A stretch of 64,000 bases of DNA from Brachionus manjavacas (GCA_019054805.1 JAHQIY010000013.1:2914001-2978000), one strand, 5' to 3'; positions 43,098-54,500 are shown, counted from the stretch's first letter. Numbers and translations: made by a program. Notes: generated from the sequence alone by a model not told the origin.

Positions 43098-43582
43098 AGA
43101 AAAATAAAGAATATTCAGCATCAGTGAGGAAATTAAGCAATTTTTCGAGTAAACATATGTTTCAGTTAATAAAAGTAATCAATAATAACATGATTAAATT
43201 TTTTAAGACTCATTATGTTGAACAACTCATCAGATTAATATTTAAATCAAAATATTAATAGAATATTTTGTTGACGCAATTTTTTGTACTCAGACAAAGC
43301 TATTTTTAATTTTATCAATTTTTTTTAACTAATTTTCTTTATTCTGTTTGAAAAAATTTTCATAAATAAATTTTAATTTGTTTCCTCAGAAACAGAACAA
43401 GTGTGAATTAAATTTCCTGAATTAATCTTTTTTTAAAGTCTCCGATTGAAGCTCAAAATTAAATCAAGTCATTTTGTCCAAAATAAAGGTAGATATAAAT
43501 TATTTAATAAAAATGGCAAAAAAATGTGACTTTTAAAAATTATCTCATTTTTAATTTTTTTTTATTTGAAATTCAAAAAATT
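43098..43582. repeat. 485-bp direct repeat, copy 1
   Basis: AGAAAAATAAAGAATATTCA through AATTCAAAAAATTA is repeated at 54015-54500, about 10.9 kb away, with only a handful of differences. It contains no recognisable coding sequence; the short frame 43022-43258 overlapping it is a chance ORF. Confidence 0.95.
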
Positions 43583-43735
43583 ATATTATCTTGTAAGAAA
43601 TTTTTAAAATAATTTTGAAATAATATTGAAAAAATGCGACGTTTCAAAAATTTTTTCAGTTTCAAAAAAAAAATAATTTAAAGTTAATATTGCAAGCATT
43701 TTCATTTTTGAAATTAAACTATTTGATGAAATTTA

Positions 43736-43830
43736 TTTAGTTTTACTGAGCAAATGCTCCTTCAGAATAAAATACATGAAAAAGTTAAAGAATATAAGAT
43801 AAAATAAAAAATGAATATGGTAAATGAGCC
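43736..43830 (-). mobile_element. Family 1 3' tail copy with covarying stem
   Basis: Minus: CTGAAGGAGCATTTGCTCAG at about 43746-43765. The stem is GAGCA/TGCTC instead of GAGCT/AGCTC, so both sides changed together. Confidence 0.75.
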
Positions 43831-44777
43831 TAACCGGGTGACCTATTTTTTTATTGCATATTTCGCACTTATTTTATTCAAAAACTCCAAAAATGCTCAC
43901 CGAATTCACCCAATTAGCCCTATAAGAATTAAAAAAAGGATTTTAAAAGTTATTTTTTTCAAAAATTGAAAAAAAATTGAACGCTACTCAAGCTTTCCAT
44001 CTAATATTTATCTAATATTTTCATATTTTCATATATCATCTAAATATCATCTAATATTTTCCATCGAATACTTTTTTTTTAAACTTCTTTTTGTTTGTTC
44101 TGATTCATTTTTATATTATATTGATTATTTTTGATAATACAGAATGAATATTTTTATCAAATAAAATCAAATTATTTTTGGAAAAAAAGGAGAAACAAAA
44201 TTTTAAATTTTTCATAAAAAATGGCGTCATTGTGATCATTTTTGTCCATTCAGTCTAATTGTGTTAAATATTTTATTTTTGGGGGTAAATAGGTGGGATT
44301 TTTGTGTATTGAGGTGATACCTCATTAACCCCTTAACCCATAAAAAATAACAACATTAGACAACGGACCCATCGGCTATCTTAAAATTCTAGTAAAATTA
44401 TTTTCTACTAATTAAGACCAACTGAAAACGATAAGCAAAAAGGTCAGTTCAAACTTGTTCCGTCATCGGGTCAAAAATTGTCAAACATAATTACTAATTT
44501 GAAAAATTCTACCGAATTTGCCGAAAAAACTTTGAATTAAAAATAAAAAGGTTTAAAAATTTTTTAAAAATATTTCATATATATATTTGGATTCCTCTCT
44601 TCAAGATTTACAAGAATATGTGGGTTGTTTAAAAAAAAACGACTGATATATTTCGGTTTTTCAAATTACGTCACCGAATTTACATTAAATACATTTAGGC
44701 TGTGTTACCATACAAAAAAAAGATAAATAATTCACTTAGAATAAAGTTTTTATTCAATTGTTGAAAAACTGGGTCTA
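43831..44777. other. AT-rich spacer with weak inverted motifs
   Basis: No gene. CACCGAATTCACCCAATTAG near 43899 and GGGGGTAAATAGGTGGG near 44281 are the most complex parts and may be remains of element ends. Confidence 0.4.
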
Positions 44778-44992
44778 GTCGGTTAGGTTAACCATAGTTC
44801 ACTTATTATCCAAAGTTCTTGTTCTCAGGTTTTGTGAACTATACCTAATTTTTTTGTTCAAAATTTAATAGATGAAAAAATTTCAAAATAGTTGAACAAT
44901 TTTTAGATAATGTTATGGTCAATTAATAGTTCATAAAACATGAGAACAAGAATTGTTCCAGTAACAGGTGAACCATAGTTTACCTAAGCGAC
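44778..44992. repeat. 215-bp inverted repeat (MITE-like)
   Basis: Arms 44778-44845 and 44927-44992 match inverted: GTCGGTTAGGTTAACCATAG / GTCGCTTAGGTAAACTATGG, TTCTTGTTCTCAGGTTTTGT / TTCTTGTTCTCATGTTTTAT. Spacer about 80 bp. Too short to code. Confidence 0.8.
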
Positions 44993-45391
44993 AAGAACCG
45001 AAAAACTATGTTTTCCTCTAATAAAATTTTGACTTTAGTGATAATTTACTTTCGTTTGGTGCATTTTAACAAATAATTAATTAATGAAATATGAAGAACA
45101 GAGCGAAGATGGTTTTTTAAACTTCAATTTTGTCTTTAAGGATCATCATTTTAAAAAAAAACATTATAAAAACATCATTATAAAATTTAATAAAAAAAAA
45201 AGTTTTTCATGTTTGGGAAATTAACTTTAAATTATTTTTTTATTTGAAACTGATAAAAATAATTTGAATTATTTCAACATTGGATACATTTTGTAATTCA
45301 AACACAAAAAATTAAACCATTTTAATTTGCATTTATTGTTCTGAAGATTTTAAAAGTTTAATATTGAAAAAATTAAAAATTTATTTTAATC

Positions 45392-45653
45392 AAATTTATT
45401 AATATTTTGAAAAGATTCTTTTTTTTTATATTTTTTTTTGTTGTTGGTAAATGAAAATAAATGTAATCTAAACAATGAAAATTTTAAAATCGCAAAAAAA
45501 CTTAAAATTAAGAAAATTGGAGAGATTAATTTTTTTTTTTTAAAGTAAAAAATTTCATTGTTTAGATTACATTTATTTTCATAATTGTGGGGAAAATCCC
45601 ACAACAAAAAAAATATAAAAAAAAAGAATCTTTTCAAAATATCAATAAATTTT
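45392..45653. repeat. Palindrome directly upstream of the five-exon gene
   Basis: The arm 45392-45480 (AATATTTTGAAAAGATTC, ATGAAAATAAATGTAATCTA) recurs inverted at 45553-45653 almost perfectly. The right arm has an extra GTGGGATTTTCCCCAC, itself a small hairpin. It ends 70 bp before the start codon at 45723. Confidence 0.9.
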
Positions 45654-45722
45654 CAACTCTAAAATAAAAAACCTTTTTTTTCAAAAGAAAATTTTTTTAA
45701 TTAATTTTAAAAGTTATCTTAA

Positions 45723-47631
45723 ATGAGTTGGTTGCCAGGAATATCGCAAGCCAAATCTGTATTCCAGTTAATAACTGGTGATGTTGATGGAGCAAAGGAA
45801 ACTCAAAAACAATTTTTTCAACAATGTCCTGTTGTTTCTCAGTCTGTTGCTCTTGTTCAATTGATAGCTGATGATAAAGAAGGAGCTAAAGAAACATGGA
45901 ACAAAGGATGCTCTACAATAAATCAAGTAGTTAATAGTACTCCAGGTGTTGGTCATTTAAAGAGTGGCATACATAAAATTTGTGGAGATGATGAAGGTGC
46001 AGCACAAGCTTTCAAATCAGCAAATAGATCTGCTGGTAATGAAAATCATTTTTAATTTAAAAAAAAATATTTATTTTGATTTTAACAGCTGTTGCAGCTG
46101 GTGGTGTTGGTGGTTTTTTTGCCGGAGGACCAGTAGGAGCTGCTGCTGGAGGAATGTATGCGGGACTTGTAGTAGATACAGTAACTACTGTTGTTAATTT
46201 AGAGCCCAGTGGTAGCCTTCACACGTTCGAAAGAATCACCCAAGAAAAGCATGCTGCTGGCGCTATATTTGATTTCGTTACTGGCGTAGCATTAGATGGA
46301 GCAGCTGGTTATTCTGCTGGTCAAATAACTGGAAAAGTTGTTGGTAATTATAGCCTTAAAAGACTCTAAAAATAAAACTAACTAATAACTTTTAGGCAAA
46401 ATTAATAAAAATGCGGCTATGTCAAAAATAGATGTAATAGAGGCAAATAAACTTAATCTAAACGACGCTCAATATCAAGCTCAATATGATGCAGCATATG
46501 CACAATACAAATATGGAGAAAGTTTGCAAGGTAGATTTAAAATAATCTTTTTATTTAAAAAATTATATTTAATTTATTAATCAGGCATTAAATATGACTA
46601 TGCTAAAGATGGTTCTATAATTCAATCTAAAACATCTGTTAAACCTATCACCTCCATCAATGAAGCAAATGATGAAAGTAAATAGTGGTTTCTGCATAAA
46701 TTCCTAAATTTTCTAAAATTTTAAAGAATTAGCTTCAAATCAATTGAAAATTGCTGTAATTAGCGAAAACCAAGTATTTGTTGAAATTTTGCTATCTTTA
46801 TTGCGACATGAGTTTAAAAATTTTGAAAAACTTTTAAAAGATCAAAAATTGGAATTTGATCTAGAAAAATTGAATAATTTACAAAAATTAAAAGATTTTT
46901 TAATAGAAAATGGCGTCATTAAAAACTATCACTTTTTGAAACAAAAATTTGGAAATTATCTTGTAAAACAATCGCCAATAACTAGAACATTGGCTATTTA
47001 TTGGATTGAACTAAACCAAGAATTGAAAAATGTTTTGGAACATGAAAAAAACGATGTTAAAAATAAAAAAGTATCCCAGAAAGGTGAACACGTTATAAAT
47101 AATGGTGTTATAGAGCTATATAATAAGATAATTGATGAGTTCTTGAATGTAAAGCTTCACAAAAATTTTTCAGAAATAGAAGATCAATTGAGCTATTTAA
47201 GTCAATTAAAAAAAGACTATAACAACGATAAAATCCCCTCAGGATTTATATCAATAGAGAATAAAGTAGCCATCAAAAATGTAATGATTTGGAAGCACGA
47301 AGAACCATATTTTGATGCAAATGCTCTCATGTATGGTTTTTTTATCGAAAATCTAATGCAATCTAGTGTTAACCACATGATTGAACTTTGGGACTGTAAA
47401 GAAAAAGGATCCTTTTTTACCAGGCATGTTAAACTCTGTACGGAAGAAATTAGATCAAAAGAGGTTTTTGTTGACAAAATAGCTTATTATGGATGGATTA
47501 ATCAAGGTGGAAATCAACGCACATATAATAAAGCAAAAATTGAAGTTGATTACATGTTTGATAAACTTTTTGACAAGCTAAAATTTTGGGTTTTAGAATT
47601 AAAAAATGTTCCAAGCTTGTCGCATTACTAA
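45723..47631 (+). CDS. Five-exon gene of unknown function; glycine-rich hydrophobic core
   Basis: Exons 45723-46035, 46089-46343, 46396-46530, 46585-46677, 46727-47631; phases agree, 566 aa. Introns are 49-53 nt. Residues 1-100 hold a roughly 30-residue repeat around G/D-D-x-x-G-A: ITGDVDGAKETQKQF, IADDKEGAKETWNKG, ICGDDEGAAQAFKSA, with TPGVGHLKSGIHKI between. Exon 2 is a glycine/alanine-rich hydrophobic stretch (VAAGGVGGFFAGGPVGAAAG) like a glycine zipper that could insert in or dock on a membrane. Exon 3 is Ala/Tyr-rich (AQYDAAYAQYKYGE). The long last exon is lysine-rich and helical with no domain I know (FEKLLKDQKLEFDLEKLNN, SVNHMIELWDCKEKGSFF). No signal peptide. AATAAA follows at about 47646. 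Function unknown. Confidence 0.88.
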
Positions 47632-48463
47632 AAAACATTAGTTATTAATAAAATTTTGAATAATCTTTTTTTTGTAATTAAAATTGAAGATTTTTTATTC
47701 AATTATAAAGCTATTACCAAATTTTGGAAGTTTTAATTTTAGATCATCTTTTTAAAAAAATTAATTACTTTTTTTTGTTTAAAATAAGATATAAAGTAAA
47801 ATTATAAAACATTAATATAAATTGAGTTAAATCTAAGAGTGTTTTGTGATATTCTGTTCAAAAGAACCAAAAAAAATGACTAAATATTTAATAAATTTTT
47901 TTTATTTCAATTTCATAACTAGTTCTGTTAATTAAACATTGAACTTGGACAATTGTATTAACTATCAAAGTCTGCTGAACTGTGCAAATTTACCAGGAAT
48001 TAAATTTTAATTTTATCAAATTTTGACTCTTCACAGAACAAATATTAAACTGATAAAAAAAAAGAGATAATAGATATTTTTTACTGAATTTCTTAAAACT
48101 ACGCAAGAAGCATTTTTCATGTTTTTCAAGCTAAAAGTATTTAAAAATTTATCTATTTTTCAATAAATTATATTCAATTTTAAGAATTATTTATTTAATG
48201 ATATTTAATGAATTACAAAATGAATCCAATGTTAAAATAACATTGAAAAAGTGCGATGTTTGAAATAATTTTTTTCAGTTTCAAAAAAAAAAAATAATCT
48301 TAAGTTAAAATTTTTAATATTTCAATCAAATCCACACTAATGAATTAACAAAACAAATTTACGAGGAGTTAAATGAAAACAATATAAATATTGTAGATTT
48401 AAATAACATAAATTTATATGAGCATATAGCTTGAATATTTAAATTCGTCGTAAAAAAACGAAA
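47632..48463. other. Intergenic, AT-rich
   Basis: 3' flank of the five-exon gene. CATTGAAAAAGTGCGATGTT near 48240 resembles ATATTGAAAAAATGCGACG near 43622, a minor dispersed repeat. No gene. Confidence 0.5.
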
Positions 48464-48473
48464 ATTGAAAAAT

Positions 48474-49328
48474 GAGACTATTTTTAGTCAGTAGATATTT
48501 ATTTTTTCCAGAAGATATTTTATTTTTTTTTAAAAGATAAAAAAATACAAAGAAAAAGATAAATGTTTTTTATCATATATAATAATTTTTTATAATAGAT
48601 AAAAAAAATTGATTAAGAAAAAAAAATTAATTAAGAAAAAAATAAAAAAAATTAATTCCGTTTATTACGGTTTTCTTCTCTTTGATAATCTAGCACTTTG
48701 ATTTGAATTTTCATCATTTGTTTGATTTTCTGTAATTAAATTGGCATCATTTTTCTTGTTTTTTTTAGGTCTTCCACGTCCACGTTTTTAAGACTAAGAA
48801 CTAAGAACCGGTCTTTGTAGATTTTCGTTATCAATCAAATTTGTAGCCGAACTTTGATTAATAAATTGATTGTTAATTGGAGCTATTGAATTTCTTTCTA
48901 GAGATGGATTAGCTTTCTTTTTACGTCCACGTTTAGCATTACCTTCAATTGCCAAATCTAACCCTGGAAATTCATTCAATTTCAGAATAAATGATATGCC
49001 TATAACATGTTTACATTTGAGATGTTTTTTCCAGTATTCACAGGAACAAGTACTTAGTTGCCAATCGTCAATGTCAATTTTAATTGAACGAAACTTTTTA
49101 ATTAATAAGAAACACTTATTAAGTGCTAATTAAGTATAATTAGTTAATCTAACACATAAAAAAAATTATCTACTTAACAAAACAATTATCTTCGTAACAA
49201 AATAATTATCTACCGAAAAAGGTGAAAATCTACTAACAAAAACATTTATCTTTTCATTAAATTATCTTTTTTTTAAAATAAAATTATCTTCTGAAAAAAA
49301 CAATTATCTACTAACGAAAAACTATGCC
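48474..49328 (-). mobile_element. Internally deleted Mutator-like element (MULE) with 10-bp target duplication
   Basis: ATTGAAAAAT stands at both 48464-48473 and 49329-49338. Element ends (GAGACTATTTTTAGTCAGTA and, inverted, GGCATAGTTTTTCGTTAGTA) and the following 120-150 bp of AGATAATT-rich DNA are inverted copies of each other. A 9-11 bp target duplication, long inverted ends and a SWIM-type transposase tail inside together identify a MULE. At 855 bp it has lost the catalytic part and depends on a partner element if it moves at all. Confidence 0.9.
48655..49118 (-). pseudogene. MULE transposase C-terminus: SWIM zinc finger plus AT-hooks
   Basis: Minus-strand translation: FRSIKIDIDDWQLSTCSCEY, WKKHLKCKHVIGISFIL. 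The CxC-xn-CxH pattern (CSC...CKH) is the SWIM zinc finger found after the catalytic core of Mutator-like transposases. KRGRKKKANPSLERN follows and, past a stop and frame change near 48790, KRGRGRPKKNKKND to KRRKP, two AT-hook-like basic motifs. The frame is closed upstream by TAA near 49119, exactly where the inverted terminal DNA begins, so only the tail was retained. Confidence 0.85.
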
Positions 49329-49338
49329 ATTGAAAAAT

Positions 49339-49869
49339 CTTGGTCAGATTTAATTAATTCTATATTTAATTATTCAATTTTTGAATTTTTTTTTTTATAT
49401 ATTACTTAAGTTTCGAATAAAATATTTAATCTTGCTTAAATTACTTAACTAGAAAACAGTTTAAAATCTTGATCAATCTTGTTTTTGTTAATGGGAGATG
49501 TAGCTTGATCAAAAATCTCAATTTGGATGGTCTAGTTAATTACATGAAACGAATCAAAGTAATTAAATTGGACTAAACAGAATGGACGAAGAGTGAATGC
49601 AGTTGTTCATTCTTCCTGGAAAATTACTTTTGTTTTCATATAATAGCTTTGGGCGTAAATCTTAAGCTAACGACTATACCAACATGGTACACGGTAAAGT
49701 TGTTTAGTAAGGCAAGATAGTGAGCGAAGAAAATAAAACTAAGATTTTTTATACTCTTTTTTGTCTTTTATTATTCTCCTAAAATTAAATGAAATAAACG
49801 CTTTTTAAGTATTTTTACACATTTATTTTGAATATATATTATAAACAGAAATTAATTAAATTAAACTTA
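49339..49869. other. Intergenic, nothing recognised
   Basis: Somewhat more complex near 49560-49720 but no ORF. Confidence 0.45.
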
Positions 49870-50000
49870 AATTAATTTATTTATTTATTAAAATAAAGTA
49901 TGGGTAATACCCGGGCAGGTTGGAATGGAACTTAGTCCTTCCTTTCAGCCTAATGATCAAAATACAATAATATAAGATAAGTTTATGAGATTAAAATATA
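49870..50000 (-). mobile_element. Family 3 retrotransposon 3' tail
   Basis: Minus: GGCTGAAAGGAAGGACTAAG, TTCCATTCCAACCTGCCC, GGGTATTACCC, then AATAAATAAATAAAT. Shared with 39320-39410. The small hairpin GGGTATTACCC replaces GGGGTCCTCCCC of the other copy with both sides changed. Confidence 0.7.
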
Positions 50001-50139
50001 TAATTATAAAAGAAAAAAAAACAAATAATTAAGATAAAAGTAGACATAATGTTAGACATGTTTTGAAATAATTAAATAAATATAGGACTATTAAAATTAA
50101 CAAAAAATATAAATATATAAATCTTAAATTGGATTTATA

Positions 50140-50650
50140 ATGGACTACTTTTTTCCGTGTCTGAATTCATTTTCGGAGACAAACTTTAAAAAAATTCAAA
50201 TCTTACAAAACTCAGCAGTTCGTTTTATACTTAAACTAAAACATGATACTCCTTTCAATATATTGCGTCATGAGGCCTTTAATAAACTTTAACTCTGAAC
50301 TGTCTCGGATCGACTTTTTGAATTGAGCAAAAGAAATGTAGCAGGAAGACTGCGTCATTCTGTTCCATTGATTACCAAGCTGGTTGATGAATATAAAGCG
50401 GTTTTTGAATCAAGGTATGTTGAATACCCAACTCCATTGTGTAATTGCTATCTTACTATTTATTCTTTCTTTAACAACAAGAACAAACACTTTGCATCTG
50501 TCACCTCTTACAATTTATCAACTTAAATTTTTTTTTTATATTAAATTATTTTAATTTTATCTAACTTTTTCTTTTTTTTATTTTGTTTTATTTTTTTAAT
50601 CTGAAGGAGCTTTAACTCGGCACAGATAAAACAAATGAATAATAACAAAT
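50140..50650 (+). mobile_element. Family 1 retrotransposon 3' part, plus orientation
   Basis: Plus translation: KIQILQNSAVRFILKLKHDT, PFNILRHEAFNKL, SDRLFELSKRNVAGRLRHSV, PLITKLVDEYKAVFESRYVE, YPTPLCNCYL, homologous to the copies at 35.6 and 40.5 kb but more diverged. Tail CTGAAGGAGCTTTAACTCGG at about 50603-50622, then CACAGATAAAACAAATGAA. 5'-truncated. Confidence 0.85.
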
Positions 50651-51300
50651 GCTTTAAAAGTCATAATCAATGGTCGGCATCAAACTTTGAAATTAATTTT
50701 AGTTTATTGGAAATAATCGAATTAATAAATTAATTTTTTTAATATTTTTTTACAAAATTATCGGTGCTTGACCAAATACATAAACAGAAATTTTTTTTAT
50801 TTTTAAAATCAAGTATTGATAAAGCATTAAATTAAGAATTTGAGAGTTTGACGCGGACCTAAACCTGTGGTTACGCTATCAGATCATGCTCAAAATCGTA
50901 TCTTAGCTAGTAGTGATACATAATCAAACGAGGGAATACGGTAAAGGTATTCTATTTCTATCTTGAACCAGAAAATTCTGTCTGATTTTAAATTTTAGAT
51001 TTTTTAAAATTCTTTCAATATCTTCTAGAAACTCATCCAACGAATTTAACACAGAAACTATTTTAAAACCAAAAGCTTAGAAAAAAAATTTAAAATATCC
51101 ATTTTTTTTTATTGAAATTTTGATAATTTCAATTATATAAGATTTTTTTTCAAGATAAAATTTAACAAAAAAATTGCTGAAATTAAGTAATTTTAAAATT
51201 AATAAATTTTATAATTTAAATGTGGATTTGTTTAGTAAACTCTTTGAGATAATGAATTAAATACATATTCTAGGTAAAAATTTATAAATTTATTATTTTT
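50651..51300. other. AT-rich spacer
   Basis: No gene or repeat recognised. Confidence 0.45.
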
Positions 51301-51539
51301 TTCCTCTTATATATAAATTTCGAGTGTGAGTTGTTTGTGACTAATTTGGCCGTCGACCGTCGTACCAACATGCACGATAGCTCATTCGATAGCTTATGAC
51401 GAGTTATTTTGAGGAAAAATGCCAAATGTCTATGGCCGAAGCTACGGAAGGCAGTGAGCGCCCCCGAACTTTAGGTCTTTCGACTCTTTTTGATTGGTTA
51501 AAAAAAAGTTTTTAAAATTAGTTATCACACTTTCCTAGG

Positions 51540-52020
51540 GGTTATCGAAGGTGCTGATCACGAATATGCGATCAGTTGGGGCGTAGGTGTCGCGGCGGGC
51601 ATGGTGACCACACTTTGTCTTATTCTAAAGAGGCTTTTGAATTTAAGGGGGGGGAATGACTTATTGGGTATGGCTGCTTATCACGAATATGAGGTCGGTT
51701 GGAGCGTAGGTGTCGCGGGGGCCTTGGTGACTAAACTTTGTAATAAGTCAATCAAACTTTTTGTAATTAATGGAGGAAATGACTGATTAGGGGTATTTGA
51801 GGTTGCTGATCACGAAAATGAGATCGGTTGGGGGGTAGGTGTCGCGGCGGGCATGGTGACCACACTTTGTCATTAGTCAATCAAACTTTATGTAATTAAG
51901 GGAGGAAATTACTTATTTGGGGTATTTGAGGGTGCTGATCTCGAATTTGCGGTCAGTTTGGGCGGAGGTTTCAAGGTGGATATGGTGACCAAACTTTGTT
52001 TCATATCTGATTATCTTTTG
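51540..52020. repeat. ~128-bp tandem repeat, four units, GC-rich
   Basis: The block GCTGATCACGAATATG..., GTTGGGGCGTAGGTGTCGCG, GCGGGCATGGTGACCACACT, TTGT recurs starting near 51552, 51679, 51804 and 51936, the last more diverged. It stands out by GC against the surrounding AT-rich DNA. The open frame at 51601-51786 simply reads through a unit and a half and is not a credible gene. Confidence 0.9.
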
Positions 52021-52079
52021 CATTTATTGCGAGAAATGAGGTTTTAGGGGAAATGGCTTATATACCGAAACATAATTAA

Positions 52080-53630
52080 ACCGTCTTATCAGGGAGTCCA
52101 AACGATCAATCGATCAAAATACCGTTCCTGGAATTTCAAAAGGGTGGATAATGATCAAACCTTCGTTTGAGTAAGTCGAAAATGCCTGAACTTCATCATA
52201 AAGCTTTTTAGGAATTTTTAATTCAATTTTTAAAACTTACTAGGGTTCCTGGCAGTCTAAACGGCAGAAAATGTTCAAACTAACTAATTAGGGAGTTACA
52301 AAGGGAAGGGGGGAACATTTACAATCTGCCGATAATTTGAGTTATAATGGCGTCAATACGATCAAACTATCGTTTGTAAGAGTTAAAAAGGCAGGAACTC
52401 TATCAAACTATCGTTTGAAGGAGTCCGAATTGCGGGAACTTGATCTAAATGCAGTTCTAAGGCAAAAATTAATCAAACTACCCTTCCTGGGAGACTTAAC
52501 GTCGGAAACATGATCAATCTAACTATTAAGGGAGTAACTGAGGCAGAAACATGTTCAATCTGCTGTTAAAGAGAAACCAAAATGGCTTAAATAAGATCGA
52601 ACTGCCGGATCCGAGAGTCCAGAAATGCTGTAAAATGAATAAAATGCAGATCTAGAGAGTACCATGGTTAAACTATTATCAAACTGCCGGTTCAGATTGT
52701 TCAACATGGCTGAATTTAAAAAACTACCGATTTAGAGAGACCAAGTTGAGTGAAATACGATAAAGACTTTCGGTAAAGAGACCCCTAAATAGTTGAAATA
52801 TTAACAAACTGCATGTTCCGATAGTCCATAATGGCGGAAATATGATCAAACTGACTGTTCAGAGGGTTAAAATGGCAGAAATAATTCAAACTGCCGCCTG
52901 TGTTCAAAACGTGGGAATATGATCAAATAGCCTGTCGAGTGAGTGGAATGACAGGAAATATAATAAAAAATTCGCGTTGTGAGTCCAAAATGGCTGAAAT
53001 ATGAAAAAAGTGCCATTTAGAGAGTTTAAAAATCGGGAATATGATCAATTAGCCTGTCAAGTGAATTGATATGGCAGGAAATTGATAAATAAATCATTAT
53101 GGGAATCCAATATTGCTGAAATATGATCAAACTGCCGGTTCTGAGTGCCAAAATGGCGGAAATATGAAAAAAGTGTCGATTCTGAGTGTCCAAATTAGCG
53201 AAAATATGAAAAAAGTGCCAATTCCGAAAGTTTAAAAAGCGGGAATTTGATCAAATAGCTTCCTCGAGTGAGGAGAAATGGCAGGAAAATGATTAAAAAA
53301 ACCAGTGTTGTGAGTCCTAAACGGCTGAAATAACTGCCGGTTCAGAAAGTCTATTTCAGCTGAAATATGAAAAACTGTCGATTAAGAGAGAACATTGGCC
53401 TTGATATTATCTAATTTCGGTTCTGAGTGTTCAAAATGGCTGAAAAATGTAAAAACGCCGGTTCTAAATGTCCAAAATGGCTGAAAAATGTAAAAACTGC
53501 CGGTTTAGAAGGGACATTGGCTGAAATATTATAAAACTGCCGATTTAGAAAATAAAAAATATGAAATTTGACAAAAGTTTTAAGAGAATAATAAATGACT
53601 GAAATATGAATAACAAGACTCACTTCGAAT
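52080..53630. repeat. Degenerate ~45-bp minisatellite array
   Basis: Variations of ATGGCTGAAATATGATCAAA and CTGCCGGTTCTGAGAGTCCA repeat about thirty times over 1.5 kb with unit lengths near 40-55 bp. The best-conserved part is the right end (53100-53540). Every unit carries a CTGCCG/ATGGC core. No consistent reading frame. Contiguous with, but unlike, the 128-bp array to its left. Confidence 0.85.
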
Positions 53631-54014
53631 AAAGTAAAAAACCGGTTGAAAGAAAAATTTTCCTAATTTGCGATAAAATATAAAAATAAATTTAAAATAA
53701 TGCAGAAATTCAATTAATAAAAGCTCAGTATGAACATTATATAAATTTAATAGAAATAGGTGTGGTAAATACAGTGAACGGCTGAGTTTTAATATAAAAA
53801 GAATGCTATTTCAAAATAAAGTAATTTAATTGAATCCAGCTAAAAAGTCTGAAAATTTGAAATAAAATCAAAAAACTAATAGTAAAAGTGGGGAGAAGGA
53901 GGGTCCCGTAAATTGCTAGGCCGGGTATAAAATCTAAAGGATTTTAGTTGTGTGCGATTAAGAAGAGACCAAGATTAGGCTAGTTTTTCTTTTATATAAA
54001 ATCATTAATTAGAT
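53631..54014. other. Spacer between the minisatellite and the 485-bp repeat
   Basis: No gene. Positions 53880-53990 are locally more complex. Confidence 0.4.
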
Positions 54015-54500
54015 AGAAAAATAAAGAATATTCAGCATCAGTGAGGAAATTAAGCAATTTTTCGAGTAAACATATGTTTCAGTTAATAAAAGTAATCAAT
54101 AATAACATGATTAAATTTTTTAAGACTCATTATGTTGAACAACTCATCAGATTAATATTTAAATCAAAATATTAATAGAATATTTTGTTGACGCAATTTT
54201 TTGTACTCAGACAAAGCTATTTTAAATTTTAACAAATTTTTTTTAACTAATTTTCTTTATTCTGTTTGAAAAAATTTTCATTAATAAATTTTAATTTGTT
54301 TCCTCAGAAACAGAACAAGTGTGAATTAAATTTCCTGAATTAATCTTTTTTTAAAGTCTCCGATTGAAGCTCAAAATAAAATCAAGCCATTTTGTCCAAA
54401 ATAAAGGTAGATATAAATTATTTAATAAAAATGGAAAAAAATGTGACTTTTAAAAATTATCTCATTTTTACTTTTTTTTTTATTAGAAATTCAAAAAATT
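54015..54500. repeat. 485-bp direct repeat, copy 2
   Basis: The partner of 43098-43582. Confidence 0.95.

Noticed and set aside
51601-51786. 61-codon ORF in the 128-bp array
   Set aside because: It reads through repeat units; no conserved frame between units.
43098-54500. A giant LTR element with 485-bp LTRs
   Set aside because: The repeats lack TG...CA ends, a primer site and any pol genes between; kept only as a direct repeat.
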